From Phoma sp. XZ068 (lineage: Eukaryota > Ascomycota > Dothideomycetes > Pleosporales > Didymellaceae): a DNA stretch of 64,000 nucleotides. How positions within the stretch are numbered: position 1 is the first letter of the stretch; each line of letters begins with the position of its first letter. Under the pieces are notes generated by a model, which saw only the letters and a program-made list of their open reading frames with translations, did no database searches and was not told where the DNA came from. The DNA lies in contig RBKR01000001.1 of the NCBI GenBank assembly GCA_004835665.1, positions 1,178,001 to 1,242,000 on the forward strand, read 5' to 3'. The position numbers were made by a program, and so were the translations under genes. Of the stretch, positions 41,301 to 50,971 are shown piece after piece.

Positions 41301-43163
41301 CTATTTATATTTACTTGGAAGCTTGACGTTGCGGCCGCGCAACGTTGTGATAGGTGGGGGGCTTGGGGGGACCTCCGCGTCAATATTGCCACCTCCACTA
41401 TTACTAGCTTGTTTTTGACGCTTGTTCTTCTGTATAGGTACTGTTGAAGCCTTCCTCTTACCCTTTTGGGATAATTGTAGAGCTTTTTCTGCGTTGCGAG
41501 CTTCCTTCTGACGCTGTTTTTCAGCTGCTTGTTCTGCCTTCTCCTTTACACGCACTGCCTTAGCTCTTGCCCGTGCCTCACGCTTCTCCTGAGCAATTTT
41601 CTTGTTGTATTTACTAACTTCGTCTTGGATCTTCTTCCTCTCACTTTTTTGGAGTTGTTGTTTAAGTATCTTATGATTGTATGCCTCTCGACGCTCCTGT
41701 GATGCTGCAACCTTTGTTGGAGTCCACATATTCAAGCCACCATAGTACTCCTTGAGATCTAGAGTCTTCCTCTTCTTTTTTTGCTTCCCCTGATATAATA
41801 TATGCTCGCGGAGGCCCTTATCTGAGTGTGTAAGAAGGTCAACACGGGCGTTAAGTGTGACTATCGCTGCACTGAGTTGTTGTACCTCCTTATGCTGCTT
41901 ATCCTGGACATGCTCTTGGAATATACGCCTTATTTTCCTCTAATCTGACGCGCTGAGATTCGAAGTTGAGCTCTCTCGTGATTGTTGGTTATCTGTTGTA
42001 GTATTGTTGAACCTTTTGAGTATAACAGAGGGGTCAGGGGGCCATATACCTGTGACTTTGAAGGACTTGAGTATTGTCGATTCTTTGAAGGAGGCCTGCC
42101 ACGCCTTCCAGAACAGGGGAAAGAAGTCACCCTTCTTGATTGCTGATAGCCCCTGGCTTCTCTCAAGAAAAGCAGTAAGCTCGTTGGAGTAGGCCTGTGA
42201 GAGTGGCTTGAACAAGCAGACGTTAAGCGGCTGCAACGTGTGGGTTGAATGGGGAGGAAATACAGCCAGGAGTATCTTGTTCTGATGACAGTAGTCAATA
42301 AAAGCAGGTGTAACATGCGAGCCATGGCCATCCAGTATAAGTACTCGGTACTGACGTCGAGCCTTCTCCTTGGTATAGCGATCAAACACCTCCTTGACCC
42401 AGGTTAAGCCAATATCGTCATTCGTCCAACCGGTTGGAGATGAGCTGATTACAACTGAGTGTTCCCCTGGGTTGATTTGGTCAACCCACGTTGATTGTAT
42501 ATCACTGGATGCCGACGCATATATGAGACTCGGCGGCAACACAGATCCGTCAGCACACACACATGCTACAACAGTAATCCACTCGCGAGAACCATCTTGC
42601 ATGGCTTCTCTAACCCTCTTTTTATCCCACATCTGCCGACTGAATACCCGTTTTGAACGACTCAGGATACCAATCAAGAAGCCCTTCTCATCCATATTGT
42701 ATGTGTGTTGTGGCTCGACGTCGTACTCGGTAAATTTGGTATGTAGGAGATCGAAATAACGGGTATACTTTGCCCCTGAGTCAGCTTGGTGACGATTGCG
42801 ATCCATGCCGGTTGTCCATTTGGATACTAGTTGCTCAGGGTGTCGGTGTAAGAAGCTAGTAACCCAGCTTTGTGAAACTGGTTCTTGGGCAATCAGGGAC
42901 GCGTATTTCTGTACAAGAGACCTTCCAGGAGGTAGACCTTGCTCTGTTAGCTGTTGTATATAACAGATAAGCTCTAACTCCTGTTCTGCGTTGAGTTTTC
43001 GACGATCCTGTGCCTCACTTGCTCGCGACGCTTGGACACCTCGATATCTTCGGGACAACGTTGTAGGATTAACACTAAACTTGGCAGCAATTTCTGAATA
43101 GTGAAAAGATTCGTGAGGTTGTAAGGAGTTTATTGCTTCAATCGCCTTGTCAATTGCACTCAT
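41301..43163 (-). pseudogene. Fot1/pogo transposase with one internal stop and a mutated third catalytic acid
   Basis: From ATG 43163 the frame stays open for 407 codons to TAG at 41942-41940, then continues in the same frame without further stops to 41301, 620 residues in all. The N-terminus is a psq-type HTH (SAIDKAIEAINSLQPHESFH, about residues 2-42). A Tc5-type HTH follows (about 55-118: RKLNAEQELELICYI), then the DDE_1 domain. The first Asp is in NMDEKGF (residue 158) and the second in LILDGHGSH (278). At the third position the family has LQPLDV, but here it is LQPLNV (Asn 314, codon at 42224-42222). The part after the stop is Lys/Arg-rich and ends TTLRGRNVKLPSKYK, the usual tail of such transposases. 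Both lesions fit a C-to-T change at CpA. Confidence 0.85.
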
Positions 43164-43207
43164 ATTGGTGGAGTTATGACGCGTCGAAGTATTGTTGTTG
43201 TTTGGTG

Positions 43208-43252
43208 TTGGCGATCGTTGAGCTGTGGCGATCGTTGAGTGCACGGATACGT
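43208..43252. repeat. Right terminal inverted repeat of the transposon
   Basis: 45 bp, the exact reverse complement of 41149-41193, followed by TA at 43253-43254. Confidence 0.9.
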
Positions 43253-43419
43253 TACTCGTTTTCCGTCGCCATCACTCCTCGGACCTTGCCTGTACAGGAA
43301 AGTCAAAAATCTCATGCACCCACGGATTGACCCTAAAAGTAGCCATTAGATGGTTGCAACTAGCAACAGACGTACGCAGTTGCTGGCAGCGACAGTTCTT
43401 CAAGGCTAAATCTGTTTAG

Positions 43420-43629
43420 GCAGTCGACAAGAGATTCCGCCGTTTGCTCCGCAAGGACAAGAACGCCGAGACCGACCCTGGACCCTTACAAGGTCCCCAT
43501 TGGTACAGTCAACCTGTTCCTGACCTTGGTATTACCGACATCACTATCAAGCAGACCGCGTACAGCGTGATGGTACGCGATGGATCTGCTGACTGCGCGG
43601 CGATGTTGCCGTACGCGACATATGAGTGA
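43420..43629 (+). pseudogene. Orphan 3' coding exon right of the transposon
   Basis: Preceded by an intron-like stretch (43372-43419: GTACGC donor, GGCTAAAT branch, TTTAG acceptor), this frame encodes AVDKRFRRLLRKDKNAETDP, GPHWYSQPVPDLGITDITIK and QTAYSVMVRDGSADCAAMLP and stops at 43627-43629. Codon choice is gene-like. The exon to its left would read LTLKVAIRWLQLATD in phase. No start codon or further 5' exon could be joined before the transposon boundary at 43254, so this looks like the 3' end of a gene cut by the insertion or otherwise degraded. No family recognised. Confidence 0.4.
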
Positions 43630-43632
43630 AAG

Positions 43633-43640
43633 TATTTATA
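43633..43640 (+). promoter_or_regulatory. TATA-like element of the M28 aminopeptidase gene
   Basis: TATTTATA lies about 86 bp upstream of the start codon at 43726, right after the stop of the orphan exon. Confidence 0.4.
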
Positions 43641-43725
43641 CCCGAGCAACGCTGCAAGCATTTATCTTGATTTATCTCTCAGCTTAAACACACTTCGAGG
43701 ATCAGTACTTGTTTGCAATCCCAAC

Positions 43726-44955
43726 ATGAAAGCCATTGCTCTCCTCGCTGCCGCCTGTGCGACCGCTGTCATTGCGGAGCCAGGGCAGGTCAAGCCGCGA
43801 GCTCTGTATACCATCGAGACTGCGCCTGGTCGGACTGTGCAGATCACCGAGGAGGAGCGATGGGAGCTATCTTCCGTGAGTTTTAAAGTCACTTGTCGCT
43901 CTACTATCGCTGATGAATGTAGAGCGGAGGATGTGGAAGCCACTTCTTCGACATTACGGAATTCAATGCCGAGATCAAGGCCGTTAAAGTTCCAGCTCCT
44001 TATCCATCCAAGTTCAAATACGAGGAAAACATAAGGCGACTGTTCCCTAAGCTCAACTGGGACAACATCAGGACGAACCTTGAGAAGTACGCGACTTACC
44101 ACACCCGTTTCTCCGAAACAGTGACCGGAACTCAAGCTTCTGAGTGGCTCCTCTCCCAGGTTCAAGATGTGGTATTGAAGTCGAAGAAGCAGGGTGTCAC
44201 GGCGAAGGCGTTTCCACACGCACTCTGGCCGCAGAAGTCCATCGTCGTGACAGTACCTGGACGCAGTAACAGGACGGTCATCGTTGGTGCTCATCTGGAC
44301 TCAGTTAACGGCGCAAACCGTCTGGAAGCCAGGGCACCAGGTGTAGACGACAACGCTTCCGGCTCTTTCTTGCTGCTGGAGTCGCTTCGTGTGCTTCTAT
44401 CTGATAAGGACTTTGGCCCAAGCAAGCTGCAGAACACTATTGAGTTCCACTGGTACGCAGCTGAAGAGGGCGGTCTCCGTGGGAGTCAAGACATCTTCAC
44501 TCAATACGCCAATGCCGGAAGGGATGTTTGGGCTATGCTGAACCAGGATATGGTTGGGTACTCAAAGGGCACACTTGATGCCGGCAAGCCTGAGAGTTTC
44601 GGTTTGATCACTGATTTCACTGACTCGACCCTAAACGAGTACATTGGTCGAATCATCGACGAGGTAAATATGCCACACTTTTCCGTGTGTTAGCCGAAGA
44701 TGACTGACCAAAACATAGTACACCGACATTGAGCGTGTCAACAGCGTTTGTGGCTACGCTTGCTCTGACCACGGCTCAGCTACAAGGAATGGATACCCCG
44801 CTTCGTTCATCTTCGAGGCAGCGTTTGAGTACCGCAACCCCCACATTCACACCGCCAATGACACGATTGAGCACATCGACCCTAAGCACGTACTTCAACA
44901 TGGTCAGCTCGTGCTCGGCTTTCTGTACGAGCTCGGTTTCAGCAAGAGCAACTAG
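43726..44955 (+). CDS. Secreted M28E leucine aminopeptidase
   Basis: Three exons (43726-43875, 43923-44663, 44719-44955) give 375 residues; both introns are phase 0. The protein starts with a signal peptide (MKAIALLAAACATAVIAEPG) and a propeptide-like region, then a mature domain with the co-catalytic zinc residues of M28: His 174 in VGAHLDSVN, Asp 192 in GVDDNASGS, Glu 231-232 in AAEEGGLRGSQ, Asp 259 in LNQDMVGY, and the last His in NPHIHTANDTIEHI. The Cys pair in VCGYACSDHGSA is the conserved disulfide of the family. Fungal homologues (leucine aminopeptidase 1) release N-terminal residues from peptides outside the cell. The start codon lies about 470 bp from the transposon's right end, and the gene itself is intact. 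Confidence 0.87.
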
Positions 44956-45489
44956 AGCCTTGAGATTCTTAAAGCATAAGTGGAGTTGTTATGCTGAGAG
45001 TATTCAAAGGGTTGGGTTTGCCCAGAACAGGACTGGGACGGAGCGAGGTGAACTCATACATCATCCTTGTTATATGCTTCCTTCCAACCATAATATTTTA
45101 TTAGTCACATCAACCACTTATATGCTGCTTCTGTGCACCTTTCAGCGCGATACCTTGAATTTAATTGGTCAGACGCAAGACAGAGAAGGTTCAGGTCATG
45201 GTAGGAGAATCCCGGTATAGGTGTATCATGATCGGCGTTGTACGTTTATCACATAAATTCAGTTGGATGAGGTCCAACACACAAAGACACGATCTTCTAG
45301 GTCAAACTGGATTCGTGTTATGTGACCGGTTGGGCTTCTTCTAGGCTATTACCGAACGAAAGTTTTACAGACTGCATGTGAAGTTACTGAGTTGAAAAGA
45401 TGAATTGCTATGTTGGTATAGGAACATGCTACAACGCCCTCAATGCCTAACTAAGGAGAACAATTTTAGATCACGAGGTCATGACAATT

Positions 45490-46707
45490 TTATACCAGGT
45501 TACCCCGCAGCTCCTGTTCCCTCTCAATCGCCTCGAATAAGCTCTTGAAGTTGCCCGCGCCGAAGCCACTGAAGTTGTTGCGCTGAATGATCTCAATGAA
45601 CACCGTCGGCCTGTCCATCAAGTGCTTGGTGAAGAGCTGCAGCAAGTAACCGCCCTCGTCGAAGTCGATCAGAATATCCAGGCTCTTCAGTGTTTCGAAG
45701 TCCTCGTTGAGCGTAAGACCTGCCTTCTTGAGGCGCATCTTCATGCTGTCGTAATATGTCTCGGGGACCTTGATGAATTCTACACCTCTTGCCTTCAGGT
45801 TTGTGATGGCATTGATAATGTTATCCGTGCGAAGCGCGATATGCTGCACACCTGGGCCGCCATAAAAGTCAACATACTCCTCAATTTGTGACTGCTTCTT
45901 TCCCTTCGCCGGTTCATTGATGGGCATCTTGACGACCTCGTTCGGCGAGCTCATGACAATGGACTTCAGCGCGGAGTACTCGGTGCAGATGTCCTTGTCG
46001 TCGACACTCCAGAAGCGGTGGAAACCGAGCACCTTCTCGTAGTAGTCGCAGGCATTCTCCATCTCGTCCCAGTCTTGGTTGCCGACACAGTGGTCGATGG
46101 CTTCGAGCTGAATGGAAGGAAGAAGGCGGTTTAGTGAGTCGATAGACTTGGCTTCGGCGCGGTACCCGGGGAGGAAGATGCCGTTGTACGTTGACTTTTG
46201 GATCAGGGTGTGCGTTGTGTCGCCGTATGTGCGAATAGTGGCGAGTCTGACGGTGCCGTTGGAGTCAGAGACATCATGAGGCTCCGCGATAGATACACCA
46301 CCAGCAGAGATGGCGGCGTTGTAGATGGCGTCGACGTTGTCAACTTCAAAAGCGACGTCCTTGACGGCATCACCGTGGCGCTCTTGGTGCTCGTGAATTT
46401 CCTTCAGTTGCCTTGCTTCTGCTTCACTGAAACGGTTGCTCTGCTCAAGACATCGAAGAGGCGAAGTCAGAATGAACGTAACACTGCCGTTTCGTACAAC
46501 ATGAGAGGCGATCGCCCTAGATCCAGTCTCTAGCCCGCGGTATGCGACACGCTCAAAGCCCATGCGTGAGACGTAGAAAGAAGCGGCTTGCTTAGCGTTG
46601 CCAACATACCAGTGGACATGGTGGTATCCGCGGTACGAGGCAAAATCTGAAGAGGAAGTGGCAGAAGGGACTGGGGAGCCGGGAGGCGAGATAGCTGCAG
46701 GAGCCAT
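45490..46707 (-). CDS. hppD: 4-hydroxyphenylpyruvate dioxygenase
   Basis: A single exon of 405 residues from ATG 46707. The frame continues upstream, but without a better ATG. The two vicinal-oxygen-chelate halves are visible: YHHVHWYVGNAKQAASFYVS (N-terminal) and LEAIDHCVGNQDWDEMENAC (C-terminal). The iron ligands are His 206 (IDHCVGN), His 289 (GVQHIALRT) and Glu 372 (FIEIIQR), and the C-terminal lid helix is NNFSGFGAGNFKSLFEAIER. The enzyme converts 4-hydroxyphenylpyruvate to homogentisate in tyrosine catabolism, which also feeds pyomelanin. Unlike the Aspergillus cluster, no homogentisate dioxygenase, fumarylacetoacetase or maleylacetoacetate isomerase gene lies within the window. The divergent neighbour is a TTC36-like protein (703 bp between starts). 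Confidence 0.93.
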   Translation of the reverse strand: MAPAAISPPGSPVPSATSSSDFASYRGYHHVHWYVGNAKQAASFYVSRMGFERVAYRGLETGSRAIASHVVRNGSVTFILTSPLRCLEQSNRFSEAEARQLKEIHEHQERHGDAVKDVAFEVDNVDAIYNAAISAGGVSIAEPHDVSDSNGTVRLATIRTYGDTTHTLIQKSTYNGIFLPGYRAEAKSIDSLNRLLPSIQLEAIDHCVGNQDWDEMENACDYYEKVLGFHRFWSVDDKDICTEYSALKSIVMSSPNEVVKMPINEPAKGKKQSQIEEYVDFYGGPGVQHIALRTDNIINAITNLKARGVEFIKVPETYYDSMKMRLKKAGLTLNEDFETLKSLDILIDFDEGGYLLQLFTKHLMDRPTVFIEIIQRNNFSGFGAGNFKSLFEAIEREQELRGNLV

Positions 46708-47410
46708 TTTTTGGTAAATGTTCAAGACAAATTACTTAGAAGTCAAGTCGAGGTATTGAGTGGATGTAAGGAAGAGTGTGAATGGGTGCTTGCTAAAATC
46801 AAACCGGGCATCCCGTGGTTGCCTTTATCTACCAAGCTTTCTGACTGCTCCTCATTTCCTTTCCTTCAAGAACCGAACTGACTGTAATCCATGCGAGGTT
46901 GCCTCAACCACCGTCATCAGAGTCCTTATGCCGAGAGCACGTGCGGTACCTTCCTGAAGCGAACACTGTTTGTCCGCTGATGTCCGTCCGCCCATATCCG
47001 CCCCGGTTGAAACATGAGTGCGGATTCCTGTCGGGTTACTGCAACTTTCCGCAATCAAAGTCAGCTGGATTACAGTCGAGATGGCATGGCCAACATTGCA
47101 TTTCTCTTGGATAACACGCAAATAAGGTGGTGTTGATGGAGAGGTGTCGAAGAGATGTGGTGGTCTTATCGGGAAATCCGCTAGCCGTTTATGGCCCCCG
47201 ACCACAATATCCGCTGTTGCCCGGTCGTTAAGCCGAAGCCTTACATTACTCACACCAACTGATATCAGACTAAATTTCGAGACAACTAAGAAAACATTCA
47301 TAGAGCCCAAACCATCTTCGACTTCTTGTCAGCAAACTTGACCCACCAAACTTTGTAGCTTCGACCTCATAGCCAAAACTTCACCGCCACAAAACTCAAG
47401 ACCGGTTACA
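46708..47410. promoter_or_regulatory. Shared divergent promoter of HPPD and the TTC36-like gene
   Basis: 703 bp between divergent starts. No coding sequence is supported inside. The stretch contains several CGG/CCG-containing spots (for example CGGTTGAAACATGAGTGCGG near 47001), which could be binding sites for a zinc cluster regulator such as the cluster's HmgR in Aspergillus; this is speculative. Confidence 0.4.
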
Positions 47411-48130
47411 ATGGCCGTTGACACTATCAACACCTCGCTGTCAGCAAATGACGCTCGGATTTTGAATGCACTTTTCGACCCAGAGACTCTCCCATCGTCT
47501 GTCGCCAAATCAAAGGATGCGTCCGCCATAGACACCTCATTACCGCCGCATCCTACCATCTCCACATCACAACTTTCCATCCTTGAAACACAACAGAATG
47601 ATATTGTTCGACGCACAACAAGCGAGTCTAGCCCCGAAACAATCGACGCAGAGATAGAGAGTCTCAACAATATCATTGCATCATACCCGACGTATCCAAG
47701 CGCCGTCGTTAACCGCGCAATGCTGCGGAGGATAAGAATCGAAGCAACGCTACCAAACGAAAGTAACATCTTCTCTGCACCAGAGTCGGACATTGAAGCA
47801 CTGTTCACAGATCTGACACGCGCCATTCACCATTCACTACCAGCATCTTCGCCAACAGCAGCAGTATCCGCCTACCAGGCGCGCATATTACGAACAGCGT
47901 ACTCACATCGCGCTTTCTTGTACCTAAAAGCAAGCGAAACAGGAATAGAGTTGAAAGGGTTAGGGAAAAGCGAACTGGAGGAGTTAGCGTCGAAGGATTT
48001 TGCGGCTGCTGCGCGGTTCGGCGATGAGGCTGCGAGGGAGATGAGCGTGCGGACAAATCCATATGCAAAAATGTGTGGAGCCATAGTGAAGAATGCGCTG
48101 AAGGAAGAGAGGAAGGGTGAGATGACGTAG
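47411..48130 (+). CDS. TTC36-like tetratricopeptide repeat protein
   Basis: A single exon of 239 residues. The TTC36 layout is present in order: an N-terminal SANDARILNALFDPETLPSS (cf. the start of animal TTC36), a linker, a first TPR helix pair (SQLSILETQQNDIVRRTTSE), then YPSAVVNRAMLRRIRIEA, a middle helix with TDLTRAIHHS, a third (TAYSHRAFLYLKASE) and the C-terminal signature SKDFAAAARFGDEAAREMSV followed by RTNPYAKMCGAIVKNAL. In mammals TTC36 is reported to bind and protect 4-hydroxyphenylpyruvate dioxygenase from degradation. Here it is head-to-head with the HPPD gene, which fits a role as an HPPD stabiliser. It may correspond to HmgX, the uncharacterised HPPD accessory factor of Aspergillus; that is an inference. 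The family call is by motif and order, not by search. Confidence 0.72.
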   Translation: MAVDTINTSLSANDARILNALFDPETLPSSVAKSKDASAIDTSLPPHPTISTSQLSILETQQNDIVRRTTSESSPETIDAEIESLNNIIASYPTYPSAVVNRAMLRRIRIEATLPNESNIFSAPESDIEALFTDLTRAIHHSLPASSPTAAVSAYQARILRTAYSHRAFLYLKASETGIELKGLGKSELEELASKDFAAAARFGDEAAREMSVRTNPYAKMCGAIVKNALKEERKGEMT

Positions 48131-48276
48131 TTTGGACAACTCGCAGCTTGTTGCTGAATTGAGAAGGCTCACCGCGCCCCGCCCGGGAGACGCTAGTTAC
48201 GAATGCAATCCATTGACATTCGTACATTCGTCCCAAGCTTCATTAGCTTATCAGTCGTTGCTTGTCACAGTGAAAT

Positions 48277-49073
48277 ATGCCACCACCATGCAGTATATCC
48301 CTTTGCCCATTATGTGGGCGCAAACATCACCCTCCTTCCGATGAATCAGAGGTCAGCTCCGTCAATACGACTGTACGTGCCAGGGACATGACGAGCGCGC
48401 TGCCTTCAAATAGCGCGCAGACAGCCCGCTTAACGAAATGGCCACTTAACACACGATGCCCTTTGCCAGATCATGTTCTCAAATCAAGAGTATTGATTGT
48501 CGATCATAATGCCATCAGTCGGAAGGTAAGTACGTCAATAGATATTGTTTTCATTCCTTGTAACGAGGAACTGATCCCATCCGACAGTTGACACAAAAAC
48601 TCCTGGACAAGATTGGTATAACCAGTGATCAAGCAGAAGATCCGGAACAAGGACTGTCCGTATACCAAGGTGATCCTATGAGATACGACGTCGTGTTTAT
48701 GGATTGTACGTTGATATTCCATTGAAAGTAATGGTGACATTTCCTGATATTTTTCGCCTTAGCGATGCCCCTAAGAGACGTAACCGGAATGGATGTATTT
48801 CGTATGATTCGGGAGTTTGAGCGCCTTAATAAAGTTCCCCCATGTTTTCTTATATGCACAGATGGCGGGAGAAGCATCGCTGTTGGCCTCAGGGTTACCC
48901 ATGAAATGGTGATGGACTGTGGTGTCGACTTCGTGCTTCCGTGGTATCGAACTTTCTTGCCTCTCTATGACGCACTGGCGGGGATGAAGGAGAGGTTCAA
49001 ATGGCGCAATAGACCGGATGTCTTGACAGAAGTATGTGTACCTCAGATTGCTCTCAGTTCAGAAACGGGCTAA
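48277..49073 (+). CDS. Response-regulator receiver-domain protein with degenerate active site
   Basis: Three exons (48277-48525, 48588-48705, 48763-49073) give 225 residues; introns with GTAAGT and GTACGT donors are in phases 0 and 1. The N-terminal 68 residues have a CPLCGRKHH zinc-ribbon-like spot and a Ser/Thr-rich stretch. The receiver domain begins SRVLIVDHNAISRKLLTQKL-like: the acidic pair of receivers is D76-H77 instead of two acids. The phospho-acceptor is present (Asp 122 in YDVVFMDSMPLRDVTGMD), and a Thr (155) sits in the usual switch position. The conserved Lys is replaced (FVLPWYR, Leu 181). The 3' end is uncertain: a GTATGT at 49031 could be a further donor. The domain may signal without classic phosphorylation. 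It follows the TTC36-like gene by 147 bp. Confidence 0.65.
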
Positions 49074-49463
49074 GTTTATGCATTGCTTTCAATCCCTTGA
49101 TGATGAAGAATGCTCCGTTTACACCGTTTGATTGCAATGCATGGAGTAACGCATTCTCCTTTGGCTTACTTATAAAATCACATACAGAACTCCTCGAGTC
49201 CGTCAACTTTGTTCTACGTCCCTGTGCATGACTACTTTGGGCGCTTGTCTTCATTGCAGCCAAGAACAAGAGTGAGAACATTGGCCGGTTTTGAACGGTC
49301 TCTATCCTGAGGAGAGTACATGACAGGTGCTGATGAGATCTGCAATCGCTGCATGATCTTCGATGTTCAACTGCACCATTTCTCACACAACCGAGGCCCT
49401 ACACATACACTGTCTGCTCTGCGTGCCCTTCACCCACTGGTGCCATTGTCGCTGCCACGCACA

Positions 49464-50971
49464 TTACCATCCATGTCCCTGGAACAACGCGAATAGACTC
49501 CAAACACGCTTCAACCAAGTCCTCTCAGCGCCTCCAAAGAGTCTCTTCTCATCACGGTCGTCCCACCCGCCAACCGTGATAACTCCAGTTTCCCTGTGGT
49601 TGTCTCTGTTGAAACTCACCCGTCCCTCGACCCTCACCCCGTCCATGGTCAGGTTGGGTGTTAGATCGTTCAGCCCGCCCAGCGGTCCAGTAACGCCGTC
49701 CCACTCTTCCTCGGTAAAAACCCCACCAAGGTGCAAAGTGGTGATGGATGGCGGTAGGATATCGCGGATGTCAAGGGGCGTACAGCATGGTTCGAAACCT
49801 GGACTATGTGCGCCACCTTCAGGATTTGATGGATAGTGAGAAAGTTCGGGCCAAACCATAGCCCAGTTTGCCGAGACTGAATGTAGTTTCGTGAACATGG
49901 ATAGATCGGCTTCGGTTGGGTTTGTTACTGTATCGCCACAGAACCCACGGAAAGCAATCTGGTTAGATTAGTTGAATATGTGCATACTGAGAACGAGTAA
50001 CGTACTTCTTCTTCGTTGTACGAGGTATGGGTCAACACCAGACATTCCAGCGAATGTCTCGCATGCTCTGCAAGAGCCTTGAGAACGATTTTTGCATCGA
50101 AAAGGGAGTCAGATACAATGCAGCCGCCGGCTGCATATGTGAAGCGCTTCAATACCTGTGTACATGAAAGCAAATATTCGATGGCTGATGCATCGAATTG
50201 GCAACTGACTAAGAAGAATTCTTCGATACTGGACTGAGGGTGAGGGTAAAAAGGAACTTCAGGTGACCGCCCTTCACACCGCGGTTTACACCAGGAGAAA
50301 CCTCCCCCCATCATTTTGGCAGCGAAAATGCGGAGCGACGGAAAATGCAGGAATGGAAGTGCCCAGTCAGCCGATACACAGCCTTCAGTGTCGTAATGGC
50401 AAACAGAGGCCGTGCGAAGCCGCTGGAGAGGAAGGCTTATTCTTTTCGCTACGTTTCCGTACTCGATAGCTATTCGACGCAAAAGGGACCCAAAAATTGT
50501 GTCTTTCCGAGGCATTGTGATCCTCAAGGTCTTGAGATTTGGTAGGTGATGCACGAGGACTGCCACAACACTATCGGGAGAGCCAGTCGCGATGCCAGTT
50601 TCAATCCGTTTGACGAAACATTCGTCTTCGATGGTCGCATCCAATGAAGGGTATAGAATCAACAGCTTCCTGGCAGCGTCCTGAAGCTGCTCCACGCCTT
50701 CTACTGGCATTGTAGCTGATTTATCCCAGCTGCCCGTGAGGCTGACCTCGCTGACATACCAACCCTTGCTTGGATCCTGGATTATATCTCTTAACATCCC
50801 CAATGCATTGCAGCGGGACACAACAGGCGCCTCCAGAAATGCCTGCCCGTGCTTCCTGAATAGGGGTTGGCATAGTTTCCAGTGTTCCTTGGAAGTGATC
50901 CCAAAGTTGACGCTCGATAAAGGGTCGAGGTAGTCTGCAATATTCAGCTTGATTTCTGGTGGGAGTAACAT
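49464..50971 (-). CDS. F-box protein
   Basis: Exons 50971-50006 and 49958-49464 give 486 residues; the 47-nt intron (GTACGT donor, CTAACCAG end) is phase 0 and joins YNEEE to IAFRGFCGDTVTNP. The F-box is at the very N-terminus: LLPPEIKLNIADYLDPLSSV followed by FGITSKEHWKLCQPLF. Downstream are Leu-rich strands of an LRR-like array: VLVHHLPNLKTLRITMPRK, FPSLRIFAAKMM, FFLVSCQFDASAIEYLLS, HARHSLECLVLTHTSYNEEE, SITTLHLGGVFTEEE. The upstream part of the open frame lacks an ATG before 50971, which fixes the start. It should act as an SCF adaptor. The convergent neighbour is the receiver-domain gene. Confidence 0.7.

Larger units (their letters stand above)
41149..43252 (-). mobile_element. Fot1/pogo-type DNA transposon, structurally complete, 2104 bp
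   Basis: The element has 45-bp perfect terminal inverted repeats starting ACGTATCCGTGCACTCAACG, is bounded by TA duplications, and carries one transposase gene on the minus strand filling most of its length. Size, terminal structure and the HTH plus DDE_1 transposase place it in the Fot1/pogo branch of Tc1/mariner. The perfect repeats suggest recent insertion. Coding defects (see the transposase entry) suggest it is not autonomous. Confidence 0.9.

Noticed and set aside
43164..43244. Longer transposase start reaching into the right inverted repeat
   Set aside because: The first codon there is GTG; the first ATG giving the HTH start is at 43163.
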